Shown: piece by piece, positions 52,797-63,656 of the stretch
How positions within the stretch are numbered: position 1 is the stretch's first letter
Layout of the letters: every line of letters begins with the position of its first letter
Source: Bacteroidota bacterium
Lineage (GTDB): Bacteria; Bacteroidota; Rhodothermia; JANXDC01
NCBI GenBank assembly: GCA_025998875.1
Contig: AP024675.1
Span: 693,589-757,588, forward strand
Reading direction: 5' to 3'
DNA: 64,000 nucleotides
Notes under the pieces: generated by a model
What the model was told of the DNA's origin: nothing
Databases searched by the model: none
Seen by the model: only the letters and a program-made list of their open reading frames with translations
Made by a program: the position numbers and the translations under genes

Positions 52797-53249
52797 TCAG
52801 CTCTGGCGCTCCAACAGGATCGCCACCCGGTTTCCCTGTTGGGTATACTCCAGCAGTAGCTGGGCCCCCGTTACCGCCCACGTCACCGTGAGCACGTTGC
52901 GTCCGTCGTTCATCCGGATCTGGTCGGGCGCCACCTGCTGCCAGGAACCCTGACTGTCAACGGCCCCGTTGACGCGGATCACAAACCGGCCCGAGGGCAC
53001 CTGCCCTGGATCGTTATCCTGCGTAAAGGTCCAGATAGCCACCTGACCCCGGTACAGATCCACGGGCGCCCCGTTGACCTGAGCGGCCCGGTACCTCCAG
53101 CTACCCACCAGGGCCAGGGGAGCATCGCTACCAAAGAGCGTATCACAGCCGCTGAGCGCGATGACGGCCCATCCCAGACCCACTCCGCCCAGCAGGGCGA
53201 ACAGGAGCTTCTTGCCGAGCCGGGATGCGCTCCGAGCCTCTCCGCCCAT
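52797..53249 (-). CDS. Lipoprotein of unknown function inserted in the S10 operon
   Basis: 150 aa. A basic N-region (ASRLGKKLL), a hydrophobic stretch and a good lipobox ALSGC (Cys35) predict export and lipidation. The mature part is about 115 residues and beta-rich: LALVGSWRYRAAQVNGAPVDLYRGQVAIWTFTQDN, GRFVIRVNGAVDSQGSWQQVAPDQIRM, LTVTWAVTGAQLLLEYTQQGNRVAILLERQ. The L-V-G-S-W start, alternating strands and late LLEY strand resemble lipocalin-like domains of Bacteroidota lipoproteins, but this is a guess. Its ATG overlaps the rpsJ stop by one base (TGATG), and rplC follows after 20 bp, so it is translated from the S10 transcript. Codon use looks like that of its neighbours. Confidence 0.85.
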   Translation of the reverse strand: MGGEARSASRLGKKLLFALLGGVGLGWAVIALSGCDTLFGSDAPLALVGSWRYRAAQVNGAPVDLYRGQVAIWTFTQDNDPGQVPSGRFVIRVNGAVDSQGSWQQVAPDQIRMNDGRNVLTVTWAVTGAQLLLEYTQQGNRVAILLERQS

Positions 53250-53557
53250 CAGGTCTTGATCTCCACATCGACGCCGGAGGGCAACTCCAGCTTCATCAAC
53301 GCATCGATCGTCTTCTGTCCGGCCCCTACGATATCGATCAGGCGCCGGTGGTTGCGGATCTCAAACTGCTCGCGACTCTCCTTATCGATGTGCGGAGAGC
53401 GGTTGACCGTAATCACCGTGCGCTCGGTCGGCAACGGAATCGGACCCCGCACGATCGCGCCGGTGGCGCGCACGCTGCGGATGATCTTTTCCGTAGCCCT
53501 GTCCACCAGCGTATGATCGTAGGACTTCAGCTTGATGCGAATCTTATTGCCCGCCAC
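53249..53557 (-). CDS. rpsJ: Ribosomal protein S10
   Basis: 30S head protein that also binds NusB in antitermination, 102 aa: [100 protein letters not shown]. The start is a GTG at 53557 (the family begins M-A-G-x-K-I-R-I), with AAAGGA upstream. A further in-frame TTG at 53590 would add residues that are not family-like and lie next to the terminator. Confidence 0.95.
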   Translation of the reverse strand: MAGNKIRIKLKSYDHTLVDRATEKIIRSVRATGAIVRGPIPLPTERTVITVNRSPHIDKESREQFEIRNHRRLIDIVGAGQKTIDALMKLELPSGVDVEIKT

Positions 53558-53588
53558 GACCGTCGCATCCTTTCTGGATTGTGCGAAC

Positions 53589-53623
53589 AAAAGGCCGGGG
53601 TCAAGCCCGCGCCTGACCCCGGC
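53589..53623 (-). terminator. Intrinsic terminator or attenuator between tuf and rpsJ
   Basis: GCCGGGGTCA (53594-53603) and TGACCCCGGC (53614-53623) form a perfect 10-bp stem with a 10-nt loop. On the minus strand it is followed by C, TTTT and GTT. It lies 14 nt past the tuf stop and would reduce transcription from the str genes into the S10 genes. Confidence 0.8.
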
Positions 53624-53637
53624 TTACCCGTTTTCGC

Positions 53638-54828
<1,191 letters not shown>

Positions 54829-54846
54829 GACGCAAACCTCCTTTAC

Positions 54847-56976
54847 CTATGCGTTTACCGTTTTGCCTTTGTATGCCGCGATAATCTCCTCGGCGATCTG
54901 CTTGGGCACCTCCTGATAATGATGGAACTGCATGGTATAGAGGGCCCGCCCCTGACTCAAGGAGCGCAGCTGGGTGGCATACCCGAACATTTCAGCCAAC
55001 GGCACCAGGGCCCGGATGACCTGCGCATCCGGACGGGCCTGAATACCCTCAATACGCCCCCGCCGCGCGTTCAGGTCCCCCAGGATGTCGCCCATGTACT
55101 CCTCCGGGGTGATCACCTCAACGAGCATGATGGGCTCCAGCAGCACCGGATCGGCCATCTGGGCCGCCTCTCGGAAGCACATGCGCGCCGCGATCTCGAA
55201 GGAAAGCGCATCGGAATCGACCTCATGATATGACCCATCCACGAGCCGGGCACGCAGGCCCACGACCGGATAGCCGGCCAGCGGGCCATTGAGCATGGCC
55301 TCCCGAAGCCCCTTCTCTACGGCGGGCACGAACTCCTTGGGCACCACACCCCCCACGATGGCGTTTTCAAACACCAAGCCCTGCTGTCCGGGCTCCAGAG
55401 GACTGAATTCGATCACCACATCGGCATACTTACCCCGCCCGCCGGTCTGCTTCTTAAAGAGCGTGCGATGCCGTACGGGCTTGGTAATCGCCTCCCGATA
55501 GGCGACCTGCGGCTTGCCGACGTTGGCCTCCACCCTGAATTCGCGCTTGAGCCGATCGACAATGATCTCCAGATGCAGCTCGCCCATGCCGCTGATGAGC
55601 GTCTGTCCGGTCTCATGGTCCACCTTGACCCGAAAGGTGGGGTCCTCTTCGGCCAACTTCGACAGCGCCATACCCAGTTTATCGCTGTCGGCCTTGGTCT
55701 TGGGCTCGATGGCGATCTGAATGACGGGCTCCGGAAAATCCATCGACTCCAGCTGAATGGGATGCGCCGGATCACAGATCGTATCCCCCGTGCGCACCTC
55801 CTTGAGCCCCACAGCGGCGAAGATCTCACCGGCCTGCACGAGCTGGATCTCTTCCCGATGGTTGGCATGCATGAGCAACAGTCGGCCGATGCGCTCCTCC
55901 TTACCCGTTGTGGTGTTGAGCACCCTTGTGCCCGGCTCCAGCCGGCCGGAATAAACGCGAATAAAGGTCAGCTTGCCCACATACGGGTCGGTCATGATCT
56001 TGAAGGCCAGACCGGCAAAGGGAGCGTTGGGATCTGGCGCACGCTCCTCCTCCTGACCCGTCACAGGATTGCGCCCGCGCACCGGGGGCAGATCCAGCGG
56101 GCTGGGCAGGTAGTCGATCACCGCATCCAGCAGGCGCTGCACCCCCTTGTTCTTGAAGGCCGAACCGCAGAGCACGGGCGTAATGCGCATCTCAATGGTG
56201 GCGCGCCGAATGACGGCCTTGAGCTCCTGCTCGGATATCTCCTCACCCTCGAGATACTTCATCAGCAGGGTGTCATCGAGATCTGCCAACGCCTCGAGCA
56301 TGAGAATCCGCCAGTGGCGCGCCTCGGGCATGAGGTCTGCCGGGATATCGATCTCATCCCACGTCTCCCCGAGGGTCTCATCGTGCCAGATGATCCCCTT
56401 CATGGTGATGAGATCCACCACCCCGCGGAACATATCCCCCTGCCCTATGGGCATCTGCACGGGAACGGGGTTGGCCTTGAGCCGATCCTTCATCATCTGG
56501 ATCACGTTGGCGAAGTTGGCCCCAACGCGATCCATCTTGTTGATAAAAGCGATCCGGGGCACCCGGTATTTATCGGCCTGCCGCCAGACCGTCTCGGACT
56601 GAGGCTCCACCCCGCCCACCGCACAGAAGAGCGCCACGGCCCCATCGAGCACGCGCAGCGAACGCTCCACCTCTACAGTGAAGTCCACGTGCCCGGGCGT
56701 GTCGATGATATTGATCCGATGCTCGGGCCGATCCTTGGCCGAACCACTCCAGAAACAGGTCGTAGCCGCCGCGGTGATCGTAATACCCCGCTCCCGCTCC
56801 TGCTCCATGAAATCCATCGTGGCCGCACCTTCATGGACCTCACCCATGCGGTGCACAAGCCCCGTATAGAACAGGATGCGCTCCGTCGTAGTGGTCTTGC
56901 CGGCATCGATGTGCGCCATGATGCCAATATTGCGCACCCGATCCAGCGGAATTTGTTTGGGCTTCAAAATCCCCAT
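54847..56976 (-). CDS. fusA: Elongation factor G
   Basis: Translocase GTPase, 709 aa. G1 [16 protein letters not shown]2 RGITI, G3 [17 protein letters not shown]4 NKMDRVGAN; domain 2 ([15 protein letters not shown]); domains 3-5 with [18 protein letters not shown] and [18 protein letters not shown]. In the usual rpsL-rpsG-fusA-tuf order, so this is the housekeeping copy. Confidence 0.97.
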   Translation of the reverse strand: MGILKPKQIPLDRVRNIGIMAHIDAGKTTTTERILFYTGLVHRMGEVHEGAATMDFMEQERERGITITAAATTCFWSGSAKDRPEHRINIIDTPGHVDFTVEVERSLRVLDGAVALFCAVGGVEPQSETVWRQADKYRVPRIAFINKMDRVGANFANVIQMMKDRLKANPVPVQMPIGQGDMFRGVVDLITMKGIIWHDETLGETWDEIDIPADLMPEARHWRILMLEALADLDDTLLMKYLEGEEISEQELKAVIRRATIEMRITPVLCGSAFKNKGVQRLLDAVIDYLPSPLDLPPVRGRNPVTGQEEERAPDPNAPFAGLAFKIMTDPYVGKLTFIRVYSGRLEPGTRVLNTTTGKEERIGRLLLMHANHREEIQLVQAGEIFAAVGLKEVRTGDTICDPAHPIQLESMDFPEPVIQIAIEPKTKADSDKLGMALSKLAEEDPTFRVKVDHETGQTLISGMGELHLEIIVDRLKREFRVEANVGKPQVAYREAITKPVRHRTLFKKQTGGRGKYADVVIEFSPLEPGQQGLVFENAIVGGVVPKEFVPAVEKGLREAMLNGPLAGYPVVGLRARLVDGSYHEVDSDALSFEIAARMCFREAAQMADPVLLEPIMLVEVITPEEYMGDILGDLNARRGRIEGIQARPDAQVIRALVPLAEMFGYATQLRSLSQGRALYTMQFHHYQEVPKQIAEEIIAAYKGKTVNA

Positions 56977-57008
56977 CGTTCACTTCCACACCTAATACCG
57001 AACGAAAC

Positions 57009-57479
57009 TCAAAACCGGAAGTGGGCAAAAGCCTTGTTGGCCTCAGCCATCCGGTGCGTATCGTCGCGCTTCTTGACCGCGCTACCCTGCCCCTTGGCCG
57101 CATCCATGAGCTCGGAAGCCAGACGGAGCTCCATGGTTTTCTGCGCCCGCCGCTGCTTGGCGTATTCAATAATCCACCGCATGGCAAGGGAAATGCGCCG
57201 CTCCGGACGCACCTCTACGGGCACCTGATAGGTCGCCCCCCCAACACGCCGACTGCGCACCTCCACCACAGGAGCCACATTCTCGATGGCGCGCCGAAAC
57301 ACCTCCAGCGGGTTCTCCCCGGTGCGCTCCGCGATGATATCAAAGGCCCCGTAGACAATGCGTCTGGCCAGATTCTTCTTGCCATGCCGCATGACATGGT
57401 TGATGAACTTGGCCACCATAACGTCATTGTACCGGAGATCCGGAGCGATCGGCCGTTTTTCTGCACGCTTTCTTCGCAT
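57009..57479 (-). CDS. rpsG: Ribosomal protein S7
   Basis: 30S head-assembly protein, 156 aa: [104 protein letters not shown]. In E. coli it represses the str operon. It follows rpsL after 15 bp. Confidence 0.97.
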   Translation of the reverse strand: MRRKRAEKRPIAPDLRYNDVMVAKFINHVMRHGKKNLARRIVYGAFDIIAERTGENPLEVFRRAIENVAPVVEVRSRRVGGATYQVPVEVRPERRISLAMRWIIEYAKQRRAQKTMELRLASELMDAAKGQGSAVKKRDDTHRMAEANKAFAHFRF

Positions 57480-57494
57480 AGCTCGCCTGGCTCC

Positions 57495-57872
57495 TTACTT
57501 CTTCTTCGGCCGCTTGGCCCCGTATTTGGAACGCCCCTGCCGACGCCCCTCCACTCCGGCCGCATCCAGGGCACCTCGAACGATGTGATACCGCACCCCC
57601 GGGAGGTCCTTGACACGACCCCCACGAACGAGCACAATGGAGTGCTCCTGCAAGTTGTGCCCCTCACCGGGGATGTAGGCGATCACCTCAATCCCGTTCG
57701 TCAGACGCACCTTGGCCACTTTGCGCAGAGCGGAGTTCGGCTTCTTGGGCGTGGTCGTGTAGACGCGCACACACACGCCCCGCTTCTGCGGGCAACCCTG
57801 CAGGGCCGGCGACTTGCTCTTCTCCACCTTCTGCATCCGGCCCTTCCGGATCAGTTGTTGAATCGTCGGCAA
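57495..57872 (-). CDS. rpsL: Ribosomal protein S12
   Basis: Decoding-centre protein, 125 aa. Starts [56 protein letters not shown]; the streptomycin-site lysines are wild type (TTPKKPNSA and [12 protein letters not shown]). The start codon is TTG at 57872: there is no ATG or GTG in frame upstream and GGAAGGAAG lies just before it. First gene of the ribosomal superoperon. Confidence 0.97.
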   Translation of the reverse strand: MPTIQQLIRKGRMQKVEKSKSPALQGCPQKRGVCVRVYTTTPKKPNSALRKVAKVRLTNGIEVIAYIPGEGHNLQEHSIVLVRGGRVKDLPGVRYHIVRGALDAAGVEGRRQGRSKYGAKRPKKK

Positions 57873-57918
57873 CGGTCGACTTCCTTCCGCTTGGTTTGCC
57901 CGTTTTTCTGAGAGCCGC

Positions 57919-57949
57919 CAAAGTTACGGCTTCTCCCCCCGAAAGGCAA
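57919..57949 (-). promoter_or_regulatory. Promoter of the str (rpsL) operon
   Basis: On the minus strand TTGCC starts at 57949 and TAACTTTG occupies 57926-57919, with the 23-nt step seen in the other two strong promoters. The predicted start near 57914 gives a leader of about 42 nt to the rpsL TTG. Confidence 0.85.
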
Positions 57950-58058
57950 GAGCATCCCGCGCCAATCCAGTCCCGGAAAGCCATTTTGCGCCCGAAAACG
58001 CACCGTCGGGGGATAAAGATTGATTCAGTGCATGAAACATCGATACAATATAGGCGCC

Positions 58059-58949
58059 ATGGAGGCGGGCCGCATCGCCGAGTTTCTGCGCTATGAGATC
58101 GCGCGGGGCACCTATCCCCCGGGGGATAGGCTACCTTCCATTCGCGCCCTGGCCCGTCGGCTCGGCGTAAGTCCACATCGGGTAGGGGCCGCCTACCGGA
58201 TCCTGGCCAGGGAAGGCTGGATTGCCCTGCACGTCGGTCGTGGCGCCACCGTCCTGCGGCAACAGCAGGCGCTCTCGAAAGCCGAACGGCTCGAACAGGG
58301 AGCGCGCATTCTCGAAGAAGCCCTGCGCCGCCTGATTCCACTGGGGTTGAGCGCACCGGACATCCTGCACCTACTCGAGGAACAGCTCACCTACGAAAGC
58401 CCGACCCAACCACCCCCTCGAGTGCTTTTTGCCGCCCCCGGACGGGAAGAGGCGCAGCTGGGCGCCGAAGCGTTGCTATTGGCCTCCGGATGGGCAGGTC
58501 CCATCTATCCTGTCCGGATCGAAGAGCTGTCCGCCTACCGGCAGGCGAGCCGGATTTTCTGCTTCCTCTCCGATCTGAGCTTGCTACGCGCCGAGGGATG
58601 CGAACAGCTTGTCGGGTTGCCCTTCACCTTTCCGCGGACGGTGCTCGAGGCGGTCGCCGAACTGAGCGCTGAACAGAGCCTAGGGCTCGTAACGCAGGAG
58701 AGCGAAACCCTCACCCGCTATACCGAGCGACTGCGCAGCTGGACGGGCTTTCGGGGAACCGTTGTGGGCCTGCTCAGAGACCACGAGGCGCTGGGGACCC
58801 TGGTGGCCACCTGCGATCTGGTGCTCTACACACCGGCCTGTTTGCGACAGCTCCGCCCCCATCTGGGACAGCGTCCCGCGCTCTTGATCCGGCCCGAACT
58901 CTTCGGCTGGAGCCCCGGCGAACTGCAGACCCTGCTGGGGTCCAGCTAG
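58059..58949 (+). CDS. GntR-family transcriptional regulator with a non-MocR C-terminal domain
   Basis: 296 aa from the ATG at 58059. Residues 1-65 are a clear GntR winged helix: RIAEFLRYEIARGTYPPGDRLPSIRALARRLGVSPHRVGAAYRILAREGWIALHVGRGATV. The remaining 200 residues include a helical linker and a two-lobed alpha/beta part (RVLFAAPGREEAQLGAEALL, RTVLEAVAELSAEQSLGLVTQES, GFRGTVVGLLRDHEALGTLVATCDLVLYTP) that looks like a periplasmic-binding-type sensor fold; it is not an aminotransferase (MocR), FCD or UTRA domain. A promoter-like TTG (58020) and TACAAT (58044) sit just upstream, giving a leader of only a few bases. Divergent from rpsL; converges on rseP with a 4-bp overlap. Confidence 0.82.
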   Translation: MEAGRIAEFLRYEIARGTYPPGDRLPSIRALARRLGVSPHRVGAAYRILAREGWIALHVGRGATVLRQQQALSKAERLEQGARILEEALRRLIPLGLSAPDILHLLEEQLTYESPTQPPPRVLFAAPGREEAQLGAEALLLASGWAGPIYPVRIEELSAYRQASRIFCFLSDLSLLRAEGCEQLVGLPFTFPRTVLEAVAELSAEQSLGLVTQESETLTRYTERLRSWTGFRGTVVGLLRDHEALGTLVATCDLVLYTPACLRQLRPHLGQRPALLIRPELFGWSPGELQTLLGSS

Positions 58950-60274
58950 AACAGCTTCGAGAGGTCGTTAAAAATCACAAACACCATCAATCCAAGCAGC
59001 AACACCATGCCGATCTGCTGAACGACCATGCGGACCCGAACCGAGGGCTCCCGACGGGCGATCGCTTCATAGAGCAGAAACACTACATGTCCGCCATCCA
59101 GAGCGGGGATGGGCAAAATGTTGATAAAGGCCAGCGTCAGGCTGAGCATAGCCACGATATACCAGAACCCCTCCGCACCGCCCTGCACCGCGGCATCGCG
59201 CGTGATGCGCGCAATCTGAATGGGCCCTCCGAGGGACTCCCGTACCGACTCCTGCCCCGTAACGATGCGGGCAAATCCCTGCACGATACCCCGCAGGGAA
59301 CGCATCGTCTGCTCCGCGCCGGCTATGATCGCGCCCCCCAGGCTATAACGCACGGATACCGCGCCAAAATAGCGCTCCAGCTGCGCACTCGAGGGTCCGG
59401 CAATACCGATACGCCCATCCTCGGCGCGCACGCTCAGCGTGGCGCTATATCGGCGTCCATCGCGTTCCCACTCGATCCGAATTTCTTCGCCTCGATGGGC
59501 AGAGATGAGCTGGCGCAGCTGGGCGAAAAATTCCACGGGCTGATCGTTAACGCGCAGGATGCGATCGCCCACCTGCAATCCGGCCCGCGCTGCGGGTCCA
59601 CCCGGCTCGACCCCTCCGACCAGCGGGGGCAGAATATCGATTCCAAAGGGCTCCTGGTTGAGGCGGGAGAGAAACTGCGGAGGAGCCTCAAAGGTGAGCG
59701 TATCGCGCTCTGCCCGGATTACGGTAAACGTCACCCGGCGGCGGGTCAAAAGCTCCAGCAGTTGTCCCTCCTGCAGGGCGCGCTCCAGCGGGCGATTGTT
59801 TACGGCAATAATCCGATCTCCCGTGCGCATCCCCATTTCGTAAGCGATCGAGCCCGGCGCCACATAGACGGCCTTTACGTTCTCGGCCGGGATATAGCGC
59901 TCCCCGATCCGGTATTTGAAAACTGTAAAAATCACCCAGGCGAGCAACACATTGAACCCCACACCGGCCACGATAACCACAAAGCGTTGCCAGAGGGGCT
60001 TGGCGCGAAACTCCCAGCGCTCGGGCGGACGATGCAAGGCGGCCGTATCCAGACTCTCATCCACCATGCCCGCGATTTTGACGTATCCTCCCAGGGGCAG
60101 CGCGGAGATGCAGTAATCCGTCTCCCCGATCCGAATCCCGAAAAGCCGGGGAGGAAAGCCAATCGAGAAGCGCTCCACGCGCATGCCAAAAAGCTTGGCA
60201 AACAGAAAATGCCCCAGCTCGTGTACGAGCACCAGGATAAACACGGCTAGAAGCAGGTAAAGCACGTACCCCAC
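58946..60274 (-). CDS. rseP: Site-2 protease RseP (M50), two PDZ domains
   Basis: Intramembrane zinc metalloprotease, 442 aa. HELGH in FILVLVHELGHFLFAKLFGMRVERFSIGFPPRLF; the third ligand Asp is in INILPIPALDGGHVVFLLYE. Two PDZ domains lie between about 115 and 285 (APGSIAYEMGMRTGDRIIAVNNRPLERAL and GGPAARAGLQVGDRILRVNDQPVEFF). It processes anti-sigma factors and clears signal peptides. It starts with GTG at 60274 after GAGGAG, 22 bp after dxr; dxr-rseP is a standard bacterial pair. Confidence 0.95.
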   Translation of the reverse strand: MGYVLYLLLAVFILVLVHELGHFLFAKLFGMRVERFSIGFPPRLFGIRIGETDYCISALPLGGYVKIAGMVDESLDTAALHRPPERWEFRAKPLWQRFVVIVAGVGFNVLLAWVIFTVFKYRIGERYIPAENVKAVYVAPGSIAYEMGMRTGDRIIAVNNRPLERALQEGQLLELLTRRRVTFTVIRAERDTLTFEAPPQFLSRLNQEPFGIDILPPLVGGVEPGGPAARAGLQVGDRILRVNDQPVEFFAQLRQLISAHRGEEIRIEWERDGRRYSATLSVRAEDGRIGIAGPSSAQLERYFGAVSVRYSLGGAIIAGAEQTMRSLRGIVQGFARIVTGQESVRESLGGPIQIARITRDAAVQGGAEGFWYIVAMLSLTLAFINILPIPALDGGHVVFLLYEAIARREPSVRVRMVVQQIGMVLLLGLMVFVIFNDLSKLF

Positions 60275-60296
60275 CGGTGATATCTCCTCGCTGTCT

Positions 60297-61466
60297 TTAT
60301 TTCTGTACCGGGTTACTGGAGCCCGCCCTCTGCAGCGTCCAGCGGCGCGTCTCTCGATCGATCGCCTCCAGTGTCTCCAGATCCGGTTCTGGTTCCCAGG
60401 GCAGGCTTTCCATGGCTGCCTCTACCAGAACGGGAATGCGCGTAAAGGGGATACGCCCCTCCAAAAATAGGGAGACGGCCACCTCGTTGGCCGCATTGAG
60501 CACGGCCGGGGCGCTCCCCCCCCGATCCAGGGCCCTATAGGCCAGCCGGAGTGCGGGGAAACGCTCCACATCCGGGGGCTCAAAGTCCAGCTGCCGCACC
60601 CGGCTCCAGTCCAGGCGCGGGTACGGAGCCTGCAAGCGATCCGGATAGGTAAGCGCGTACTGAATGGGCAGGCGCATATCCGGCAGGCTGAGCTGGGCCT
60701 TGATGGACCCGTCAACGAACTGAATCATGGAATGCACGATCGACTGGGGATGAACGAGCACCTCTATCCGTTCGGGCTCGATGCCGAAAAGCCAGTGGGC
60801 CTCGATGACCTCCAGGCCCTTGTTCATGAGTGTGGCCGAGTCAATGGTGATCTTGGCCCCCATAGACCAGTTCGGATGCCGCAGGGCCTGATCAGGGGTG
60901 ACCCGCTCGAGCTCTGCGCGGGAATGGGTGCGAAAGGGCCCTCCGGAGGCGGTGAGGATCAGCTTTTCGATCCGCTCTCGGGGTTCTCCTTGCAGACACT
61001 GAAAGATGGCGCTGTGTTCGCTGTCGACCGGCACGATCTGGGCTCCGGAGCTCTGCTCCAGGGCCCGCATCAGGTGACCGGCCACAACGAGACTTTCTTT
61101 GTTGGCCAGCGCCACGCGCTTGCCCGCCCGAAGCGCGGCCAGCGTGGGGCGCAGCCCGGCAAACCCCACCAGCGCGCTCACGACCAGATCGGCCTCTGGA
61201 TCGGAGGCGACCGCCTCGGCCGCCTCCATGCCGACGTACACGCCCGTCGGCGTTCCCCGCAGCGCCTCCTCAAGCGCCTGGCGGCCGGAGGGGTCGAGCA
61301 GCACAACAGAATCGGGCAAAAAGCGGCGGGCCTGTTCGGCCAACCGCGCCACCTGACGGCGGGCCACCAGCGCCCGGACCCGAAACTTTTCGGGAAAATG
61401 GGAAACTACCTCCAGGGTCTGGGTGCCGATCGAGCCCGTAGAGCCCAGCACCACCAGTTCGCGCAT
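60297..61466 (-). CDS. dxr: 1-deoxy-D-xylulose-5-phosphate reductoisomerase
   Basis: Second enzyme of the MEP isoprenoid pathway, 389 aa. NADPH motif VVLGSTGSIGTQTLEVVSHFPEKFRV at the N-terminus, so the ATG at 61466 is used; the frame is open 69 nt further but with unlikely sequence. Metal and substrate residues: VPVDSEHSAIFQCLQG, LTASGGPFRTHSRAELERVTPDQALRHPNWSMGAKITIDSATLMNKGLEVIEAHWLF. Isoprenoids made here would feed the UbiA enzyme at 6540. Confidence 0.96.
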   Translation of the reverse strand: MRELVVLGSTGSIGTQTLEVVSHFPEKFRVRALVARRQVARLAEQARRFLPDSVVLLDPSGRQALEEALRGTPTGVYVGMEAAEAVASDPEADLVVSALVGFAGLRPTLAALRAGKRVALANKESLVVAGHLMRALEQSSGAQIVPVDSEHSAIFQCLQGEPRERIEKLILTASGGPFRTHSRAELERVTPDQALRHPNWSMGAKITIDSATLMNKGLEVIEAHWLFGIEPERIEVLVHPQSIVHSMIQFVDGSIKAQLSLPDMRLPIQYALTYPDRLQAPYPRLDWSRVRQLDFEPPDVERFPALRLAYRALDRGGSAPAVLNAANEVAVSLFLEGRIPFTRIPVLVEAAMESLPWEPEPDLETLEAIDRETRRWTLQRAGSSNPVQK

Positions 61467-61531
61467 CTCACCCCGTCCGGATGGATAGGGAACCGATCCG
61501 TCAACGGTGGCCGAGGGGCAAGAGTTCCCCC

Positions 61532-63529
61532 TCATCCGTTGCGTCCGCTGCGGGCCTGACGCAGAAGCAGATAGGCCAACAGGAGGAAAATCCCGAGCGC
61601 CAGCGCGTCGGCAGCCGCACCCATACGAGCCGTAATCCCGTAACGCTCCCCGAGGTTGAGCACATCGAGCAGGCTACGGCCGGGCTCCCACTCCCATCCC
61701 CGCAGCAGGGCGATAAGAATGCCTGTCAACGCCCCGCCGGCGATAAGCCCGGAGCTGTAGAGCACCCCTGGCCCCAACTCCGTCTCTCCATCCGTTCCGG
61801 TCTTTCGGTCCACATACCCCCGCAGCAGTCCGCCCAGGAAGATGGGCATCGTGGTCGACAGGGGCAAATAGGCCCCGACGGCGAAGGGCAGCGAGCGGAC
61901 ACCGGCCAGCTCCATGACGAGCGCGATCACCATGCCTGCGATCACAAACCCCCAGGGCAGATCCTGACCAATGAGGCCCTTGATGACGGTGGCCATCAGC
62001 GTGGCCTGGGGCGCAGGCAGCGCATCGCTACCCACCTGGAGGTTGGCATGCAAGAGCAGAAGCGTGCCCCCGATGACGATCGCAGAAACCAGTACCCCGA
62101 TGATGAGCCCAAGCTGTTGATAGAGTGGGGTGGCCCCCACCAGAAAACCGGTCTTCAGATCCTGAGACGTATTGCCCGCGTTGGCCGCCGCAATACAGAC
62201 TATGGAACCCACAATCAGGGCCACGGGCTGATAGACATCGCGCGTCCAGCCGATAGCCACAAAAAGCAGGCTAGTGGCCATCAGGGTGGCGATCGTCATC
62301 CCAGATATGGGATTGGAGCTGGAGCCAATAAGCCCCACGATTCGAGAGGAGACGGTGACGAAGAAAAACCCGAAGAGCACAATCAGCACGCTCGACAGCA
62401 GAGAGGCCCCAAGCGGGAAACGCGCCTCTCCGGAAGGAGACAGATACGTGATGGCGGCGATTAAGAAGACAAGCACCAGCGAGCCCAGCACAACGTACGT
62501 GATTGGAATATCGCGCTCCGTGCGCATCTGCATTGCCGAGGCACTGCCCGCTGCGCCGCTTCGCATCAGATCGCGGTAGGATTCCCGAAAGGCGCCGATA
62601 ATTGTGGGAAGGGTGCGGATCAGCGTAGCGGCCCCGCCCAGCGTTACGGCCCCCGCACCGATATAGCGGATGTAATTCGACCAGATCTCCCGGGGTGTCA
62701 TGTCCCGGATCAACTTCCCCCCTGGAGGAATTACGTTCTCGAGCGCGGAGCCCAAAAGGGAGATGAGGGGAATGAGCCCCATCCAGGCCAGCACGCCACC
62801 GGCCACCATGACCCCGGCGATCCGGGGACCGATGATGTAGCCCACCCCCAGCAGTTCAGGCACGATCTCCGCCTGCACGGTGGCGTTCGGATAGGCGCTC
62901 CTCGGCCCGGTCACGTACTGAGGCACCTCCTTCCAGAGCCCGAAAATGCTCATCAGGCTCTTGTATAAAAACCCCATGCCCAGTCCGGCAAACACCTTGC
63001 GGGCCATTTCCCCTCCCCGTTCGCCGGCGATGAGCACATCGGCGCAGGCCGTGCCCTCCGGATAGGGCAGGTTACCATGTTCCCGCACGATCAGGTAGCG
63101 CCGCAGAGGGACCATAAAAAGCACCCCCAGAATGCCCCCGGCCAGAGCCAGAAAGAAAATCTGCCCGTATCGGAAGTAGGCCTCTCCGTAGGGCAGAAAA
63201 AGCAACGCCGGAAGGGTAAATACGACACCGGCGGCGATGGACTCCCCGGCCGAGCCGATCGTCTGCACGATATTGTTCTCCAGGATCGTGGGACGGCCAA
63301 GCCGTTTGAGGATCGATATGGCGAGCACGGCGATCGGGATCGAGGCGCTGACCGTAAGCCCCACCTTCAAACCCAGATACACGGTAGCCGCGCCGAATAC
63401 AATCCCAAAAAAGGCGCCCAGCAAAACGGCACGCAGGGTAAATTCGGAGATATGGACTTCTGCCCCGATATAGGGCCGAAAGGCAGGGGACGTGTCCCTT
63501 GAGGCCTCCTGCCCGATCCTGTCCGCCAT
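61532..63529 (-). CDS. OPT-family oligopeptide transporter
   Basis: 665 aa with about 15-16 predicted helices. N-terminal PYIGAEVHISEFTLRAVLLGAFFGIVFGAATVYLGLKVGLTVSASIPIAVLAISIL and ILENNIVQTIGSAGESIAAGVVFTLPALLFL, then YPEGTACADVLIAGE and a C-terminal LPFAVGAYLPLSTTMPIFLGGLLRGYVDRK, which are the characteristic OPT segments. Bacterial members take up small peptides or metal-chelate compounds, driven by protons. AGGAGG lies 8 nt before the ATG. It precedes dxr by 65 bp. Confidence 0.9.
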   Translation of the reverse strand: MADRIGQEASRDTSPAFRPYIGAEVHISEFTLRAVLLGAFFGIVFGAATVYLGLKVGLTVSASIPIAVLAISILKRLGRPTILENNIVQTIGSAGESIAAGVVFTLPALLFLPYGEAYFRYGQIFFLALAGGILGVLFMVPLRRYLIVREHGNLPYPEGTACADVLIAGERGGEMARKVFAGLGMGFLYKSLMSIFGLWKEVPQYVTGPRSAYPNATVQAEIVPELLGVGYIIGPRIAGVMVAGGVLAWMGLIPLISLLGSALENVIPPGGKLIRDMTPREIWSNYIRYIGAGAVTLGGAATLIRTLPTIIGAFRESYRDLMRSGAAGSASAMQMRTERDIPITYVVLGSLVLVFLIAAITYLSPSGEARFPLGASLLSSVLIVLFGFFFVTVSSRIVGLIGSSSNPISGMTIATLMATSLLFVAIGWTRDVYQPVALIVGSIVCIAAANAGNTSQDLKTGFLVGATPLYQQLGLIIGVLVSAIVIGGTLLLLHANLQVGSDALPAPQATLMATVIKGLIGQDLPWGFVIAGMVIALVMELAGVRSLPFAVGAYLPLSTTMPIFLGGLLRGYVDRKTGTDGETELGPGVLYSSGLIAGGALTGILIALLRGWEWEPGRSLLDVLNLGERYGITARMGAAADALALGIFLLLAYLLLRQARSGRNG

Positions 63530-63573
63530 AGAAGGACCTCCTCTAGCCGGTTAGCAGATGATATCCCCTGCGC

Positions 63574-63606
63574 GGAGGCTCGGCGCCATCGGGTCACCGA
63601 GCCTCC
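63574..63606. terminator. GC-rich hairpin between the SGNH hydrolase and the OPT transporter genes
   Basis: GGAGGCTCGG (63574-63583) and CCGAGCCTCC (63597-63606) form a perfect 10-bp stem with a 13-nt loop, 51 nt past the SGNH stop. No T-run follows on the minus strand, so it may be an incomplete terminator or an mRNA-stabilising element. Confidence 0.5.
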
Positions 63607-63656
63607 GAAAACGCAGGGCCGGCCTGGGGGCCGGGCATGCGTCGCACCTCCGCCAC

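Noticed and set aside
55468-57228. A 586-codon plus-strand frame opposite fusA and rpsG
   Set aside because: Mirror of highly conserved EF-G and S7 codons; no start signal or family resemblance.
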